Of a stretch of DNA of 34,471 nucleotides, positions 1 through 8,441 are shown one piece after another. The stretch's first letter is position 1, and every line of letters begins with the position of its first letter. The position numbers and the translations under genes were made by a program. Below the pieces are notes generated by a model. The model ran no database searches. It was not told the origin of the DNA and was given only the letters and a program-made list of their open reading frames with translations. The DNA comes from an uncultured Prevotella sp. (GTDB lineage Bacteria > Bacteroidota > Bacteroidia > Bacteroidales > Bacteroidaceae), in the NCBI GenBank assembly GCA_934256705.1, contig CAKQPF010000039.1:1-34471 (forward strand). The letters run 5' to 3'.

Positions 1-113
1 TTTACTCTCGTTGGTTGCAACGAGGGAAGTCGTGCATGGGGAAGTACGACAAACCTACCTGAGTAGTTACTACTTTTCCGACTCTTTTTTCAGAAAAATA
101 TTTTTTGTCGATT

Positions 114-301
114 GTAATTCCACCCTTCCACCTTTGTGTTGTTACAGTTTTGATAATCAGAGGTTTATGTGTGGTGGAATTAGGGTGGAACTATGGGTGG
201 AACTTCATGTAATTCCACCCATAGTTCCACCCTAATTCCACCTTGCCTAACGTATTGATTATTAGATGTCTAACATACCGAAGGTGGAAGGGTGGAATTA
301 C
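114..301. repeat. Nested GGTGGAATT-type inverted repeats
   Basis: Two perfect inverted repeats lie one inside the other. The outer pair is 19 bp (114-132 with 283-301). The inner pair is 30 bp (173-202 with 213-242) and has a 10-base loop. All arms are built from the same word, GGTGGAATT or GGGTGGAA, and its complement. No ORF across it is credible. A related 13-bp hairpin with the same word lies at 23761-23791. The function is unknown; it could be a terminator-like or repeat-family hairpin. Confidence 0.85.
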
Positions 302-448
302 TTTCGCATAAATGATTTTTCAGCGAAAAACAGCCGAAAAGTTGTGAAGATATGTTAATTCAATGCTTTTGACTGTCCATTTTACTCCCGAAGTCAGTTC
401 CTAACCAAAGAAAAGCCCCTGCAGAGTGGGGTTGGGGAGGACTGTTGC

Positions 449-577
449 AAAAGCATAGCTATTGGGATGTAAAAGCATAGATATAGGGATGTAAAAGCTA
501 TGCCATTGCAGTGTAATAACTATGCTATTGCAGTGTAATAACTATGTCATTGCAGTGCAATAACTATGTTGCTATTA
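449..577. repeat. 22-bp-period tandem array 1
   Basis: Five full units and one partial unit of exactly 22 bp start at 449, 471, 493, 515, 537 and 559. Each unit begins with AAAAGCATAG, AAAAGCTATG or AATAACTATG and continues with a variable half such as CTATTGCAGTGT. The last unit runs into the stop codon of the minus-strand pectinesterase gene (575-577). A clearly related array lies at 12824-12933. No protein-coding or CRISPR explanation fits: units touch one another without spacers. Confidence 0.8.
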
Positions 578-1537
578 GAAAGTTACGAACCAATCGGGAC
601 GCTCTGTGTCTGCAAGCACGCGCTCAAGTTCATAGTCTTCGGGATTGATCTGATGCGCCCATTGTGCACGTTGCGTGAGGTCTATGGCGTGACCGTCAAA
701 GTCTTCATTGTTTGCTTCACCGTAGAAAGTGGTCTTTTCCTTAGAAGGGTCGCCCCAGTTGTGCCATCCTGCAGGATTGATAAACTTGCCCATGGTGCAA
801 TCAAGGAACACAGTCTTGGCATAAGGACGCCACGGACGACCGAGATAGATGCCTTCCAGTCCCTGCTCGGCAGTGATGCGGCAGTAGCGGAATACGTATC
901 CGAAGGCATTGCCTTCAGGCGTTGAAGCTGCAGTGATGTAGCCTTTGCCGAGGCAATGGATGTGGCAGTTGTCGAAATATGCGGTGGATGAACCGAAGAT
1001 GAAATCGATAGTGCCCTCTATGTAGCAGTTCTTATAGAGTTGCTTTGACTGCTTTCCGTACGTGTAGAGGGTGTCCTGGAAACCAAGGAACTTACAATTC
1101 AGGAATACGCATCGCTTGCCTGCCACGAACATGGCAACAGCCTGACCTACAGGACCTGCCGTATTGGCAAATGTGATGTTCTCTGCATGGAAGTCAGGAG
1201 AATAGACATAGAAGGATGACGAACCGGAAGTGCCCTTGTCCTCACCGAATATATTCTTCTTCTGGGCGAAGTCATTAAACTGTATGATGGTGTTGTCACG
1301 GTTCTGACCTACGAGCTTTATGTCAATCTTGCTCTCGGGAATGACCACCTTCTCCTTATATGTGCCTGACTTTACGAATATCTTCGTCTGCTTCTTGCGA
1401 TAGTCAGGCACTGCATTTATGGCTTCCTGAACAGTCTTGTAGTCGCCGGATCCATCTGCTGCAACTACGAAATCGAATGCTTCTGCCTTTGCCATCATGG
1501 CGACGCAGAAGAGAATGAGGGATAGGATAGTTCTCAT
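575..1537 (-). CDS. Secreted pectin methylesterase (pectinesterase, CE8)
   Basis: This enzyme removes methyl esters from homogalacturonan and so prepares pectin for lyases and polygalacturonases. The family motifs are present: GFQDTLY with the catalytic Asp, GTIDFIFG with the second Asp, and LGRPW with the Arg that binds the substrate carboxylate. The length, about 320 residues, is normal for a one-domain CE8 enzyme. I start it at the ATG complementary to 1535-1537 because that gives a proper signal peptide (MRTILSLILFCVAMMAKAEA). The reading frame stays open upstream to 1627, but that part is the low-complexity translation (KTTKQQ-like) of an 8-bp microsatellite at 1550-1597. The gene lies just downstream of queC on the same strand. 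It probably acts in the periplasm or at the cell surface, with the GH28-GH105 enzyme at 25465 as a likely functional partner. Confidence 0.92.
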   Translation of the reverse strand: MRTILSLILFCVAMMAKAEAFDFVVAADGSGDYKTVQEAINAVPDYRKKQTKIFVKSGTYKEKVVIPESKIDIKLVGQNRDNTIIQFNDFAQKKNIFGEDKGTSGSSSFYVYSPDFHAENITFANTAGPVGQAVAMFVAGKRCVFLNCKFLGFQDTLYTYGKQSKQLYKNCYIEGTIDFIFGSSTAYFDNCHIHCLGKGYITAASTPEGNAFGYVFRYCRITAEQGLEGIYLGRPWRPYAKTVFLDCTMGKFINPAGWHNWGDPSKEKTTFYGEANNEDFDGHAIDLTQRAQWAHQINPEDYELERVLADTERPDWFVTF

Positions 1538-1549
1538 TTTGCTGTCTTT

Positions 1550-1597
1550 TTGTTTTGTTGTTTTGTGGTTTTGTTGTTTTGTTGTCTTGTTGTTTTG
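1550..1597. repeat. 8-bp microsatellite, six units (TTGTTTTG type)
   Basis: Six contiguous 8-bp units (TTGTTTTG, with TGGTTTTG and TTGTCTTG variants) sit between queC and the pectinesterase signal peptide. The same unit occurs at 2316-2379 and 31376-31415. Because 8 is not a multiple of 3, a change in copy number would shift the frame of the upstream in-frame extension of the pectinesterase ORF. It would not alter the ORF if translation starts at 1537. Confidence 0.8.
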
Positions 1598-1648
1598 TAT
1601 TCCGTTTGATTGCTTTTGTTGATTCATGAATTCCAGAAAGCAAAGCGA

Positions 1649-2296
1649 TCAGTCTGTCATTCCGAGGCTCTTCTTTGCTTCTTCCAATGCTTCCATGCGC
1701 TCGACGCAGGTGCCACATTTGCCGCAAGGCTCGTCATTACCTTTATAGCATGACCATGTCTCATCGTAATTGATGCCCATCAATAGTCCGCGGCGTGCAA
1801 TGTCAGCTTTAGAAATGTTGGTGTAAGGAGCCACTATGTTGATGTCAAGGTAGGTACCGGCTATTGTCGCCTTGTTCATAGCATCGATAAATTCGGGCCG
1901 GCAGTCAGGATAGATGCTGTGGTCACCGCCATGATTGGCTATGAGAACATTCTTGAGACCATGGCTTTCTGCCACTCCAGCTGCTATGGAGAGCATTATG
2001 CCGTTGCGGAAAGGCACCACTGTGGATTTCATGTTCTCGTCGTCATAGTGTCCTTCCGGAATGTCCTCACCGCCTTGAAGCAGAGATGACGTGAAGTATT
2101 TGGCCATAAAGCCGAGCGGAATGACGATATGCTGGAGGCCGAGTCGCTTGCAGTGGAGTGCGGCAAAAGGAATCTCCTTCGCATTGTGCTTTGAACCATA
2201 GTCGTAACTGATGGCAAGAGCGATGTCATCTTTGCGGTCATAGAGTAGGGTGACGGAGTCCATTCCGCCACTGATGATTATTACTGAGTCTTTCAT
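1649..2296 (-). CDS. queC: 7-cyano-7-deazaguanine synthase QueC
   Basis: QueC converts 7-carboxy-7-deazaguanine to preQ0 using ATP and ammonia, a step in queuosine biosynthesis in the cytoplasm. The PP-loop SGGMDS is at residues 9-14 (most homologues have SGGLDS or SGGQDS). The zinc-binding cysteines C183, C191, C194 and C197 sit in the CX7CGKCGTC pattern near the C-terminus. The length of 215 residues is normal. No other queuosine genes are seen in the window. The gene is flanked on both sides by 8-bp microsatellites, and the pectinesterase follows on the same strand with no functional link that I can see. Confidence 0.95.
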   Translation of the reverse strand: MKDSVIIISGGMDSVTLLYDRKDDIALAISYDYGSKHNAKEIPFAALHCKRLGLQHIVIPLGFMAKYFTSSLLQGGEDIPEGHYDDENMKSTVVPFRNGIMLSIAAGVAESHGLKNVLIANHGGDHSIYPDCRPEFIDAMNKATIAGTYLDINIVAPYTNISKADIARRGLLMGINYDETWSCYKGNDEPCGKCGTCVERMEALEEAKKSLGMTD

Positions 2297-2315
2297 TTTA
2301 TGTTATTGAGAGTTG

Positions 2316-2434
2316 TGGTTTTGTTGTTTTGTTGTTTTGTGGTTTAGTTGTCTTGTTGTTTTGTTGTTTTGTTGTTTCGTTGACAGATTGTTACATCCAA
2401 GAAAACGACAAGACCACAAGACAACAAAACAACA
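2316..2434. repeat. 8-bp microsatellite with inverted partner
   Basis: Eight 8-bp units (TTGTTTTG, TTGTCTTG, TGGTTTAG, TTGTTTCG) run from 2316 to 2379. After 22-27 bases an inverted, imperfect set (CGACAAGA, CCACAAGA, CAACAAAA) follows at about 2402-2434. The two arms could form a long stem in the RNA between the sugar transferase gene and queC, possibly a terminator. The same two-arm design recurs at 31376-31468. Confidence 0.75.
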
Positions 2435-2440
2435 TGATGA

Positions 2441-3850
2441 TCAATACGCAGCCTTGTCAGGACAGACTATAGTCAAGGCGGTCTTGGCTATTATCTTGAT
2501 GTCGAGCCAGATACTCCAATGCTCTATATACCATATATCCTTCTTTACGCGTCCTTCCATCTGCCATAATTCCTCGGTTTCACCACGGAATCCGCTTATC
2601 TGGGCCAAGCCTGTGATGCCCGGTTTATAGACATGACGCACCATATACTTATTTATTATGGCGGCATATTTCTCTGTATGGTAGAGCATGTGCGGACGCG
2701 GACCTACAATGCTCATGTCTCCTTTCAGCACATTGAAGAACTGCGGGAACTCGTCGATGTTGGTCCTGCGCATGAAATTGCCGAAAGGAAACTTGCGAGG
2801 GTCGTCCTTTGTGGCCTGCACCTTGTCTGCATTGTCGTTGATGTGCATGGACCTGAACTTGTAGCACATGAACGGTTTGCCGTTAAGGCCAGTGCGTGCT
2901 TGCACGAAGAAGATACTTCCCGGGCTTTGCTTCTTGATGATAATCGCCACGATAGGCAGGAAAGGAAGAAGGCATACCAGCACTATCAGACTCACTATGA
3001 TGTCAAAGATGCGCTTGATGAGTCGGTTGGAAGCCTCCTGCAGCGGGTCGCGATAGTTTGTGAAAACCACGGAATCGCCAAGCATTTCCGGATGGAGTGA
3101 CATCTGTATATTTGGGAATATGCGCGGCACATAGAAGAAATGTATCATGTTTCTGTCGCAGAAATCAATGATGAGGCGCAGGTCTTCAGTCCTGTCATGC
3201 GAGATGCTGCAGAATAGTTCGTCGATGCGGTAGCTCGGAGGCGTCTTTGAAGAAATCATCTTGTAAAGGTCTTCAGCGTTACCAATCTTCTTCAGACCCT
3301 TGGGAGCATCCTCTATTTCATCGTTGCAGTAATAGCCGAGCACTCTGTAACCAGTGGAAGGGTCAGCCATTATCTCATTATATATCAGCAGATTTGCAGG
3401 GTCATTGCCTATGAAGACTACGGTCTTGGAGTTTCTTCCCAGCGATCTCAGTTTCTGCAGGCATTTCCTTTCCATTATTCTCAAGACGAGGAAAACGGCA
3501 ATCATCGCCACAGTGAGCAGCACACCGAAATGGATGTATTGTCCGCTTCTGGTCATCAGACGGCACGTGATGATGAAACACCAGACGAATGTGACTATGT
3601 ATTTGATGTTGCGCTGTATGATCTGCTCGATGCGGATTTTGCGGAAATACAGTATTGGAGGCAATATCAATGTAGTAATAAGTACGCTGAGCGAGAGGAT
3701 TACCATAGCCGACTTCGTGCCGTAATACAAGCTTGGCGGCATGTGCGTGTTGTAAAACAGACGGAATCCCATGAAGACAAGGTTGGCCATAACCACGTCT
3801 GTCAACATGATGAGAATTTTTGTCAGTCTATGACCTTTTGCTCTGAGCAT
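2441..3850 (-). CDS. Undecaprenyl-phosphate sugar phosphotransferase (WcaJ/WbaP type)
   Basis: This is an inner-membrane enzyme that starts exopolysaccharide or capsule repeat units by moving a sugar-1-phosphate from a UDP-sugar to undecaprenyl phosphate. Residues 1-130 hold about four membrane segments, followed by a CoA-binding-like Rossmann region (VVFIGNDPAN). From residue 279 comes the bacterial sugar transferase domain: KRIFD, a membrane hairpin, SPGSIFFVQARTGLNGKPF, YKFRSM, RRTNIDEFPQFFNVLKGD, MSIVGPRPH and KPGITGLAQISG. The length of 469 residues is typical of the whole family architecture. No glycosyltransferase cluster is next to it, so it may be a solitary initiator. A TAnnTTTG -7 box lies upstream on the minus strand at 3937-3944. 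The sugar specificity cannot be read from the sequence. Confidence 0.93.
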   Translation of the reverse strand: MLRAKGHRLTKILIMLTDVVMANLVFMGFRLFYNTHMPPSLYYGTKSAMVILSLSVLITTLILPPILYFRKIRIEQIIQRNIKYIVTFVWCFIITCRLMTRSGQYIHFGVLLTVAMIAVFLVLRIMERKCLQKLRSLGRNSKTVVFIGNDPANLLIYNEIMADPSTGYRVLGYYCNDEIEDAPKGLKKIGNAEDLYKMISSKTPPSYRIDELFCSISHDRTEDLRLIIDFCDRNMIHFFYVPRIFPNIQMSLHPEMLGDSVVFTNYRDPLQEASNRLIKRIFDIIVSLIVLVCLLPFLPIVAIIIKKQSPGSIFFVQARTGLNGKPFMCYKFRSMHINDNADKVQATKDDPRKFPFGNFMRRTNIDEFPQFFNVLKGDMSIVGPRPHMLYHTEKYAAIINKYMVRHVYKPGITGLAQISGFRGETEELWQMEGRVKKDIWYIEHWSIWLDIKIIAKTALTIVCPDKAAY

Positions 3851-3936
3851 ATCTTAAATAGGTTTTTGTCGTTTGTGATTTTCGTCTTCGCAGTAGTTTT
3901 CTTGATCTTTTTTGCAGTTCAGACTTTATTATCCGG

Positions 3937-3944
3937 CAAAGATA
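3937..3944 (-). promoter_or_regulatory. Putative -7 box of sugar transferase gene
   Basis: The minus strand reads TATCTTTG, matching TAnnTTTG, about 90 bases before the start codon. No clear TTG -33 box is found at the right distance, so the call is weak. Confidence 0.4.
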
Positions 3945-3994
3945 ATACTTATTTTTTAGAAAAATGCCTTTTAATTAAAAAACTTTCATTTTTG

Positions 3995-4026
3995 TTGTCT
4001 TTTTTCATTTTTTTAGATTACCTTTG
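3995..4026 (+). promoter_or_regulatory. Bacteroidetes-type promoter for the 4056 gene
   Basis: TTG (3995-3997), a 21-base spacer and TACCTTTG (4019-4026) fit the sigma-ABfr consensus. The predicted leader is short, about 25 bases. Confidence 0.6.
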
Positions 4027-4055
4027 TGGACGATTTTACATTTACAATATAAAAT

Positions 4056-4676
4056 ATGGGATTTTTATCAAAGATTTTCAGAAAAAATGAAGCCGTCGAT
4101 ACCGTCGGTGGAATGCAAGACTATATGACTCTCATCAGAGTATATTTCCAGGCTGCCATTGCAGCGCAGGTGGGCATTACGAATATCGGAATGCTCCCTG
4201 ACTTGCGAGTATTCAAGACCACCTTCAAGGTGCCGACAGAGCACAACAAACTCGGTGTCGGTGAAAAGGCGAAATGCCGCAAGATGCTCAAGGAGATGTA
4301 TGGTCATGATGACGCTTTCTTCAAGGAAATAGACAAGAGCATAGGCAAGAACTGCCGCAAACTTCAGGATGTGCAGCCTTATCTCCTCCAGTTCCAGGGC
4401 TTCTCTCAGGACATGATGATGCTGATGGGCAACCTGATGAAGTTCAAGCTCCGCATACCTTCTTTCTTCAAGGGCGTTATCCGTACAGCGACAGAAAAGA
4501 CAGTAGGCGAAGTGTTTACAAGTGCCAATTTCTCTGATCCGGCTACTCTCAAGGCAGTGGCTTCGGTTCGTAAGTACAATGCCCGTCTGAATTTCTCACA
4601 GCAGTGGGTGACAGACTTCGTATATCAGGTGGTGATGCTTGCCAAAAAGGAGAAGCAGCCGGCAGAACAGGCATAG
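4056..4676 (+). CDS. Conserved hypothetical protein, 206 aa
   Basis: I do not recognise a named family. The protein has no signal peptide and no obvious membrane segment. It is basic (many KxxKR and KLR stretches) and probably mostly helical, with short sequences such as KCRKMLKEMYG and MMMLMGNLMKFKLRIPSFFKG. It has its own promoter just upstream and is followed by another promoter, so it is probably a single-gene unit. Its position next to the zapA-rny operon may be conserved in Bacteroidales, but that is only a suggestion. The reading frame is strong (good codon use, no rival frame). Confidence 0.8.
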   Translation: MGFLSKIFRKNEAVDTVGGMQDYMTLIRVYFQAAIAAQVGITNIGMLPDLRVFKTTFKVPTEHNKLGVGEKAKCRKMLKEMYGHDDAFFKEIDKSIGKNCRKLQDVQPYLLQFQGFSQDMMMLMGNLMKFKLRIPSFFKGVIRTATEKTVGEVFTSANFSDPATLKAVASVRKYNARLNFSQQWVTDFVYQVVMLAKKEKQPAEQA

Positions 4677-4758
4677 TATGGCGCAGCATACCTCCCGTCC
4701 CGAAGTAGGGTGAAATAGTGAGGGTGCAAAAAAATATGTGCAAATTATTCGTGAAAAC

Positions 4759-4790
4759 TTTGGTGAAACAAATGATTTTCACTATCTTTG
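4759..4790 (+). promoter_or_regulatory. Promoter of the coiled-coil/zapA/rny operon
   Basis: TTTG (4759-4762), a 20-base spacer and TATCTTTG (4783-4790) make an essentially ideal Bacteroidetes promoter, about 18 bases before the first start codon of the operon. Confidence 0.8.
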
Positions 4791-4807
4791 CACGAAATTC
4801 GTTGTGA

Positions 4808-5104
4808 ATGATGACCGCAAAAGATACAACTCTTACCACATTTACCACCAGGGTGCGACAGATGATACTAAAGTATCAGGAAGTCTGCAAGGAGAATTCT
4901 GAGCTCTATGCCATGGTGGATGAGCGCGACAAGAAAATTGCCGAGCTCAAAGAGAGTGTGTCTGAGTGGGAAAAAGAATATAAAGCATTGAAGATGGCGA
5001 AGATGATTGAGGTGACGGATAGTGACCTTGAGGCGGCGAAAAGCCGTATATCCAAGCTCGTCAGAGATGTGAACCAGTGCATAACGCTACTGAGTGAGAA
5101 TTAG
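4808..5104 (+). CDS. Small coiled-coil protein preceding ZapA
   Basis: This 98-residue cytoplasmic protein is mostly a predicted coiled coil (about residues 12-95: RVRQMILKYQEVCKENSELY then DERDKKIAELKESVSEWEKE). It is the first gene of the operon and lies 25 bases before zapA. Size, coiled coil and position suggest a division-associated partner of ZapA, functionally like ZapB, but this is inference from context. The start may be either of the two adjacent ATG codons. Confidence 0.8.
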   Translation: MMTAKDTTLTTFTTRVRQMILKYQEVCKENSELYAMVDERDKKIAELKESVSEWEKEYKALKMAKMIEVTDSDLEAAKSRISKLVRDVNQCITLLSEN

Positions 5105-5129
5105 ATAATGGACTAATACGCAGTTTGTT

Positions 5130-5426
5130 ATGGCAGAAGTAGTAAAAGAGAAACAACGCATAAATCTACATATTTACGATCTTGATATCTCCATCACGGT
5201 GGATGCTGACCAGGAGCAGTACTACCGTGAGGCGGCAAGCTTTATCAATGATAGGGTGAATGCCTATTTCAGTGCCTATAAAGGTCGTAAAGCCGATAAG
5301 GAGATAATGTATTATGCAATGATTGACATGGCGATACGCTATGTCACGGAGGCTAAGCGCAATGACGTGGAGCCTTACGAAGATATTCTCAAAAAACTCA
5401 CTTCTGAGATAGAAAGCGTGCTTTAG
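5130..5426 (+). CDS. zapA: Cell division protein ZapA
   Basis: ZapA binds FtsZ and bundles its filaments at the division site. The N-terminal half has the family pattern (INLHIYDLDISITVDADQEQ, then YYREAASFINDRVNAY), and the rest is a helix that would form the coiled-coil dimer. The length of 98 residues is normal. The gene lies between the coiled-coil gene and rny in one operon driven from 4759-4790. In many bacteria the 6S RNA gene follows zapA, but here only 61 bases separate it from rny, with no room for one. Confidence 0.9.
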   Translation: MAEVVKEKQRINLHIYDLDISITVDADQEQYYREAASFINDRVNAYFSAYKGRKADKEIMYYAMIDMAIRYVTEAKRNDVEPYEDILKKLTSEIESVL

Positions 5427-5487
5427 TCTTCAGTTACGAACAATCAATATTTAGAGAATATCAAAATATAACTGCTTAACATCTTTT

Positions 5488-7020
5488 ATGGTATATGTAA
5501 TAATAGCCGTGGCTGCCCTTATCATCGGCGGCTTTGTGGGCTACTTGTTTTTCCGCTACGTACTGAAAGGAAAATATAATGAGATGATAGATGCCGCTGA
5601 GAAAGAGGCTAACGTACTGAAAGAGAAGAAGCTCCTTGAGGTAAAGGAGAAGTTTATCAACAAGAAGAGCGAGCTCGAAAAGGAAGTACAGCAGCGCAAT
5701 CAGAAGATTCAGCAGAGTGAAAACCGTCTGAAGCAGCGCGAGATTAACCTCAACCAGCGTCAGGAAGAGTTGGGACGCCGCCGTCAGGAGGTGGAGCAGT
5801 TCCAGCAGCGTGTCGATAATGAGAAGAAGCTCCTTGCTCTCAAGGAGGAGGAACTCGAAAAGCTCCAGCTCAAGGAACGTGAAAAACTGGAAGAACTTTC
5901 TGGTCTTTCTGCTGACGAGGCACGCACAAGACTCGTGGAAAGTCTTAAAGATGAGGCGCGTACCAATGCTGCCGCTTACATCAATGAGATAATGGACGAG
6001 GCAAAACTGAATGCTAACCAGCAGGCCAAGAAGATAGTAATCCAGACCATTCAGCGTGTCGCTACTGAGACTGCTGTAGAGAATTCCGTCAGCGTATTCC
6101 ACATCGACAACGACGAAGTGAAAGGTCGTATCATCGGACGTGAGGGACGTAACATCCGTGCCCTTGAGGCTGCGTGCGGCGTGGAAATCGTTGTCGATGA
6201 CACACCGGAGGCTATCGTCATCTCAGCCTTCGACCCAATACGTCGTGAAGTATGCCGTCTTGCCCTCCATCAGCTCGTGGCTGACGGACGAATCCATCCG
6301 GCTCGTATCGAGGAAGTGGTGGCTAAGGTCAAGAAACAGCTCGACAATGAGATTATCGAAACAGGTAAGCGTACCACTATCGACCTCGGTATCCACGGTC
6401 TCCATCCGGAACTTGTGCGCATCGTAGGTAAGATGAAATACCGTTCTTCTTACGGTCAGAACCTTCTCCAGCATGCTCGTGAGACTGCAAACCTCTGTGC
6501 CGTTATGGCTTCAGAACTGGGTCTCAATCCTAAGAAGGCAAAGCGTGCTGGTCTCTTGCACGATATCGGTAAGGTGCCTGACGAGGAAAGCGAACTCCCA
6601 CACGCTCTTTATGGTGCCAAGATTGCAGAGAAATATAAGGAGAAACCGGACATCTGCAATGCTATCGGTGCGCACCACGATGAGATGGAGATGAACACTA
6701 TGCTCGCTCCAATCGTACAGGTATGTGATGCTATCTCAGGTGCCCGTCCTGGAGCACGCCGTGAAATCGTTGAGGCTTACATCAAGCGACTCAATGATCT
6801 CGAAGCTATCGCAATGAGTTATCCTGGTGTTACCAAGACTTATGCCATCCAGGCTGGTCGCGAGCTCCGCGTCATCGTCGGCGCAGACAAGATGTCTGAT
6901 GCAGAGACAGAGGCACTCAGCGGTGAAATCGCTACAAAGATCCAGACCGAGATGACCTACCCTGGTCAGGTGAAGATTACCGTTATCCGTGAGACCCGCT
7001 CTGTGGCTTACGCCAAGTAA
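5488..7020 (+). CDS. rny: Ribonuclease Y
   Basis: RNase Y is a membrane-anchored endoribonuclease that initiates mRNA decay. In order, the protein has one N-terminal membrane helix (residues 3-25), a long charged coiled coil (about 28-190), a KH domain around residue 215 (GRIIGREGRNIRALE), and an HD domain with the catalytic HD at about residue 357 (RAGLLHDIGKVPDEE) plus the second histidine region IGAHHDEME. The length of 510 residues is standard. It is the last gene of the operon with zapA; a strong terminator hairpin follows at 7182-7213. Confidence 0.97.
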   Translation: MVYVIIAVAALIIGGFVGYLFFRYVLKGKYNEMIDAAEKEANVLKEKKLLEVKEKFINKKSELEKEVQQRNQKIQQSENRLKQREINLNQRQEELGRRRQEVEQFQQRVDNEKKLLALKEEELEKLQLKEREKLEELSGLSADEARTRLVESLKDEARTNAAAYINEIMDEAKLNANQQAKKIVIQTIQRVATETAVENSVSVFHIDNDEVKGRIIGREGRNIRALEAACGVEIVVDDTPEAIVISAFDPIRREVCRLALHQLVADGRIHPARIEEVVAKVKKQLDNEIIETGKRTTIDLGIHGLHPELVRIVGKMKYRSSYGQNLLQHARETANLCAVMASELGLNPKKAKRAGLLHDIGKVPDEESELPHALYGAKIAEKYKEKPDICNAIGAHHDEMEMNTMLAPIVQVCDAISGARPGARREIVEAYIKRLNDLEAIAMSYPGVTKTYAIQAGRELRVIVGADKMSDAETEALSGEIATKIQTEMTYPGQVKITVIRETRSVAYAK

Positions 7021-7181
7021 TCGCTGTCAGTTGTCGTGTATTCCCATCGTTTCATGCAGAAAAAGGTGATTTCCGCATCGCAATCGCTTTTCCATGATGA
7101 TGTGATTCTTTTACTCTGATGATGCACAGCCTTTTCTCTGAGAAAGCAATCTCTTTTCTCTGATAAAGAAAAATAATTATA

Positions 7182-7213
7182 AAAGCCCCGCAGGATATGT
7201 CTTGCGGGGCTTT
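7182..7213. terminator. Bidirectional intrinsic terminator
   Basis: A perfect 11-bp stem (7182-7192 with 7203-7213, AAAGCCCCGCA and complement) with a 10-base loop lies between the convergent ends of rny and the kinase gene. It has A-rich sequence on the left and T-rich sequence on the right, so it can work on both strands. Confidence 0.9.
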
Positions 7214-7222
7214 GTCATTTTA

Positions 7223-8110
7223 TCATAAAGGTGCTTTCATTATCTTTCCTATCGTGTAGCCTTCCAGTCTTGCGGCTCTTTCAAGTTGATTCTTATAATA
7301 AAAAGCGATGCTTCCGACGAAGCTGACTGGCAGGTCCGGTCGGTTGTAATGGCTGACATTGCGACGGAAAAACAGTCGGAAACATTCCACAACCATATCA
7401 TCTATCCAAGCGTTGTCATTGATATGCTGCGCAATAAACGTGGAAAGCGAAGCGAGGAAACGGTTGGCCATCGGCTCACGATATACCTTTTGAATTATCT
7501 CAGCCTGGCTTAGTCCGGTCTCTCTTTCAAATATCGGAATGAAATCCCTGTGATAGCCCTTGTATAGATCGCTGACAAAAGTCTTTCCTATCACCGCTCC
7601 GCTGCCTTCATCGCCAAGGATGTAGCCCATCGGAGAGACGTTGCTGACTATCTTCTTGCCGTCATACAGACAGGAATTGGCACCAGTTCCCAGTATGCAG
7701 GCAATGCCTTCCGACTCTCCGCAAAGTGCTTTCGCTGCACCGAGCATATCGCTTCCCACCTCAATGTCCTTCACTTTGGGGAATGCTTTGCCGATGATCC
7801 TCTGCATCACAGGGCATAAAGCAGGAGTGCAACCGGCTCCATAATAGTGTATCGCCTCGATATTATCCAGCCATCCGTCTGCATCAAAAGCCTTTCTTGT
7901 GGCTTTTCCTTCCCCAATACCATCCATATTGATGGACGAAAGGGCCTCTTTCAGCGCAGGAATGAGTTGCTCAAGGAGTATCATCTCTATCGTTTCCTCC
8001 TTCATGTGGAAAGGGTTTATGCCCTGAGTCTTTACCTTTGCGAGGGTGGCGTTTCCGTCTTTTACGCACCAGTCCGTCTTGGTGCTGCCGCTGTCTGCTA
8101 TGATTATCAT
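7223..8110 (-). CDS. N-acetylglucosamine kinase-like ATPase (BadF/BadG family)
   Basis: This belongs to the BadF/BadG/BcrA/BcrD group of the ASKHA fold, whose members in Bacteroidetes are usually annotated as N-acetylglucosamine kinases. The phosphate-1 loop is at the very N-terminus (IIADSGSTKTDW), followed by the adenosine-side motifs LGTGANSCLYDG and PMGYILGDEGSG. The length of 295 residues fits sugar kinases of the family. The likely role is to phosphorylate amino sugars salvaged from the cell wall or from glycans. The substrate is not certain. The gene stands alone, convergent with rny and divergent from the MscS-type gene. Confidence 0.85.
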   Translation of the reverse strand: MIIIADSGSTKTDWCVKDGNATLAKVKTQGINPFHMKEETIEMILLEQLIPALKEALSSINMDGIGEGKATRKAFDADGWLDNIEAIHYYGAGCTPALCPVMQRIIGKAFPKVKDIEVGSDMLGAAKALCGESEGIACILGTGANSCLYDGKKIVSNVSPMGYILGDEGSGAVIGKTFVSDLYKGYHRDFIPIFERETGLSQAEIIQKVYREPMANRFLASLSTFIAQHINDNAWIDDMVVECFRLFFRRNVSHYNRPDLPVSFVGSIAFYYKNQLERAARLEGYTIGKIMKAPL

Positions 8111-8441
8111 ATTCGGTTTTATGGTGTTACTGATGAAAAGATTTGCAATTATCCTGACAAAAGTACTAAATTAAAGTGAGAATATGCCATTATAACCGAC
8201 TTTTTTTGTAATTTTGCGGTCAAATAGATAGGCGAGGGTGAAGTAATACTCGCTTTGTCTGGTTCCACGGTAGTTTATAATGGTGAATTGTAAGTGAGCC
8301 AACGGCTGATGAGTGCATTTCAATCAAGCAAAATGACTATCGGAATTGCAGATAAAAAGCATGGATATGAAAAGTAACCCTCTGAAATGTTAAATTACAT
8401 TATCGTGGTGATTTTATTGCTCCACCTCAATAGATAGACTA
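8111..8441. other. Divergent intergenic region
   Basis: 331 bases lie between the divergent kinase and channel genes. A plus-strand TAATTTTG -7 box is at 8210-8217 without a clear TTG partner; it would leave a leader of about 220 bases for the channel gene. On the minus strand there is only an imperfect -7-like word near 8158-8166. I see no convincing ORF, repeat or riboswitch. Confidence 0.5.

Noticed and set aside
449..577. The 22-bp array as a CRISPR array
   Set aside because: Units adjoin without spacers, are too short for CRISPR repeats plus spacers, and no cas gene is in the window.
5427..5487. A 6S RNA gene after zapA as in other bacteria
   Set aside because: Only 61 bases separate zapA from rny, too short for 6S RNA, and no matching structure is seen.
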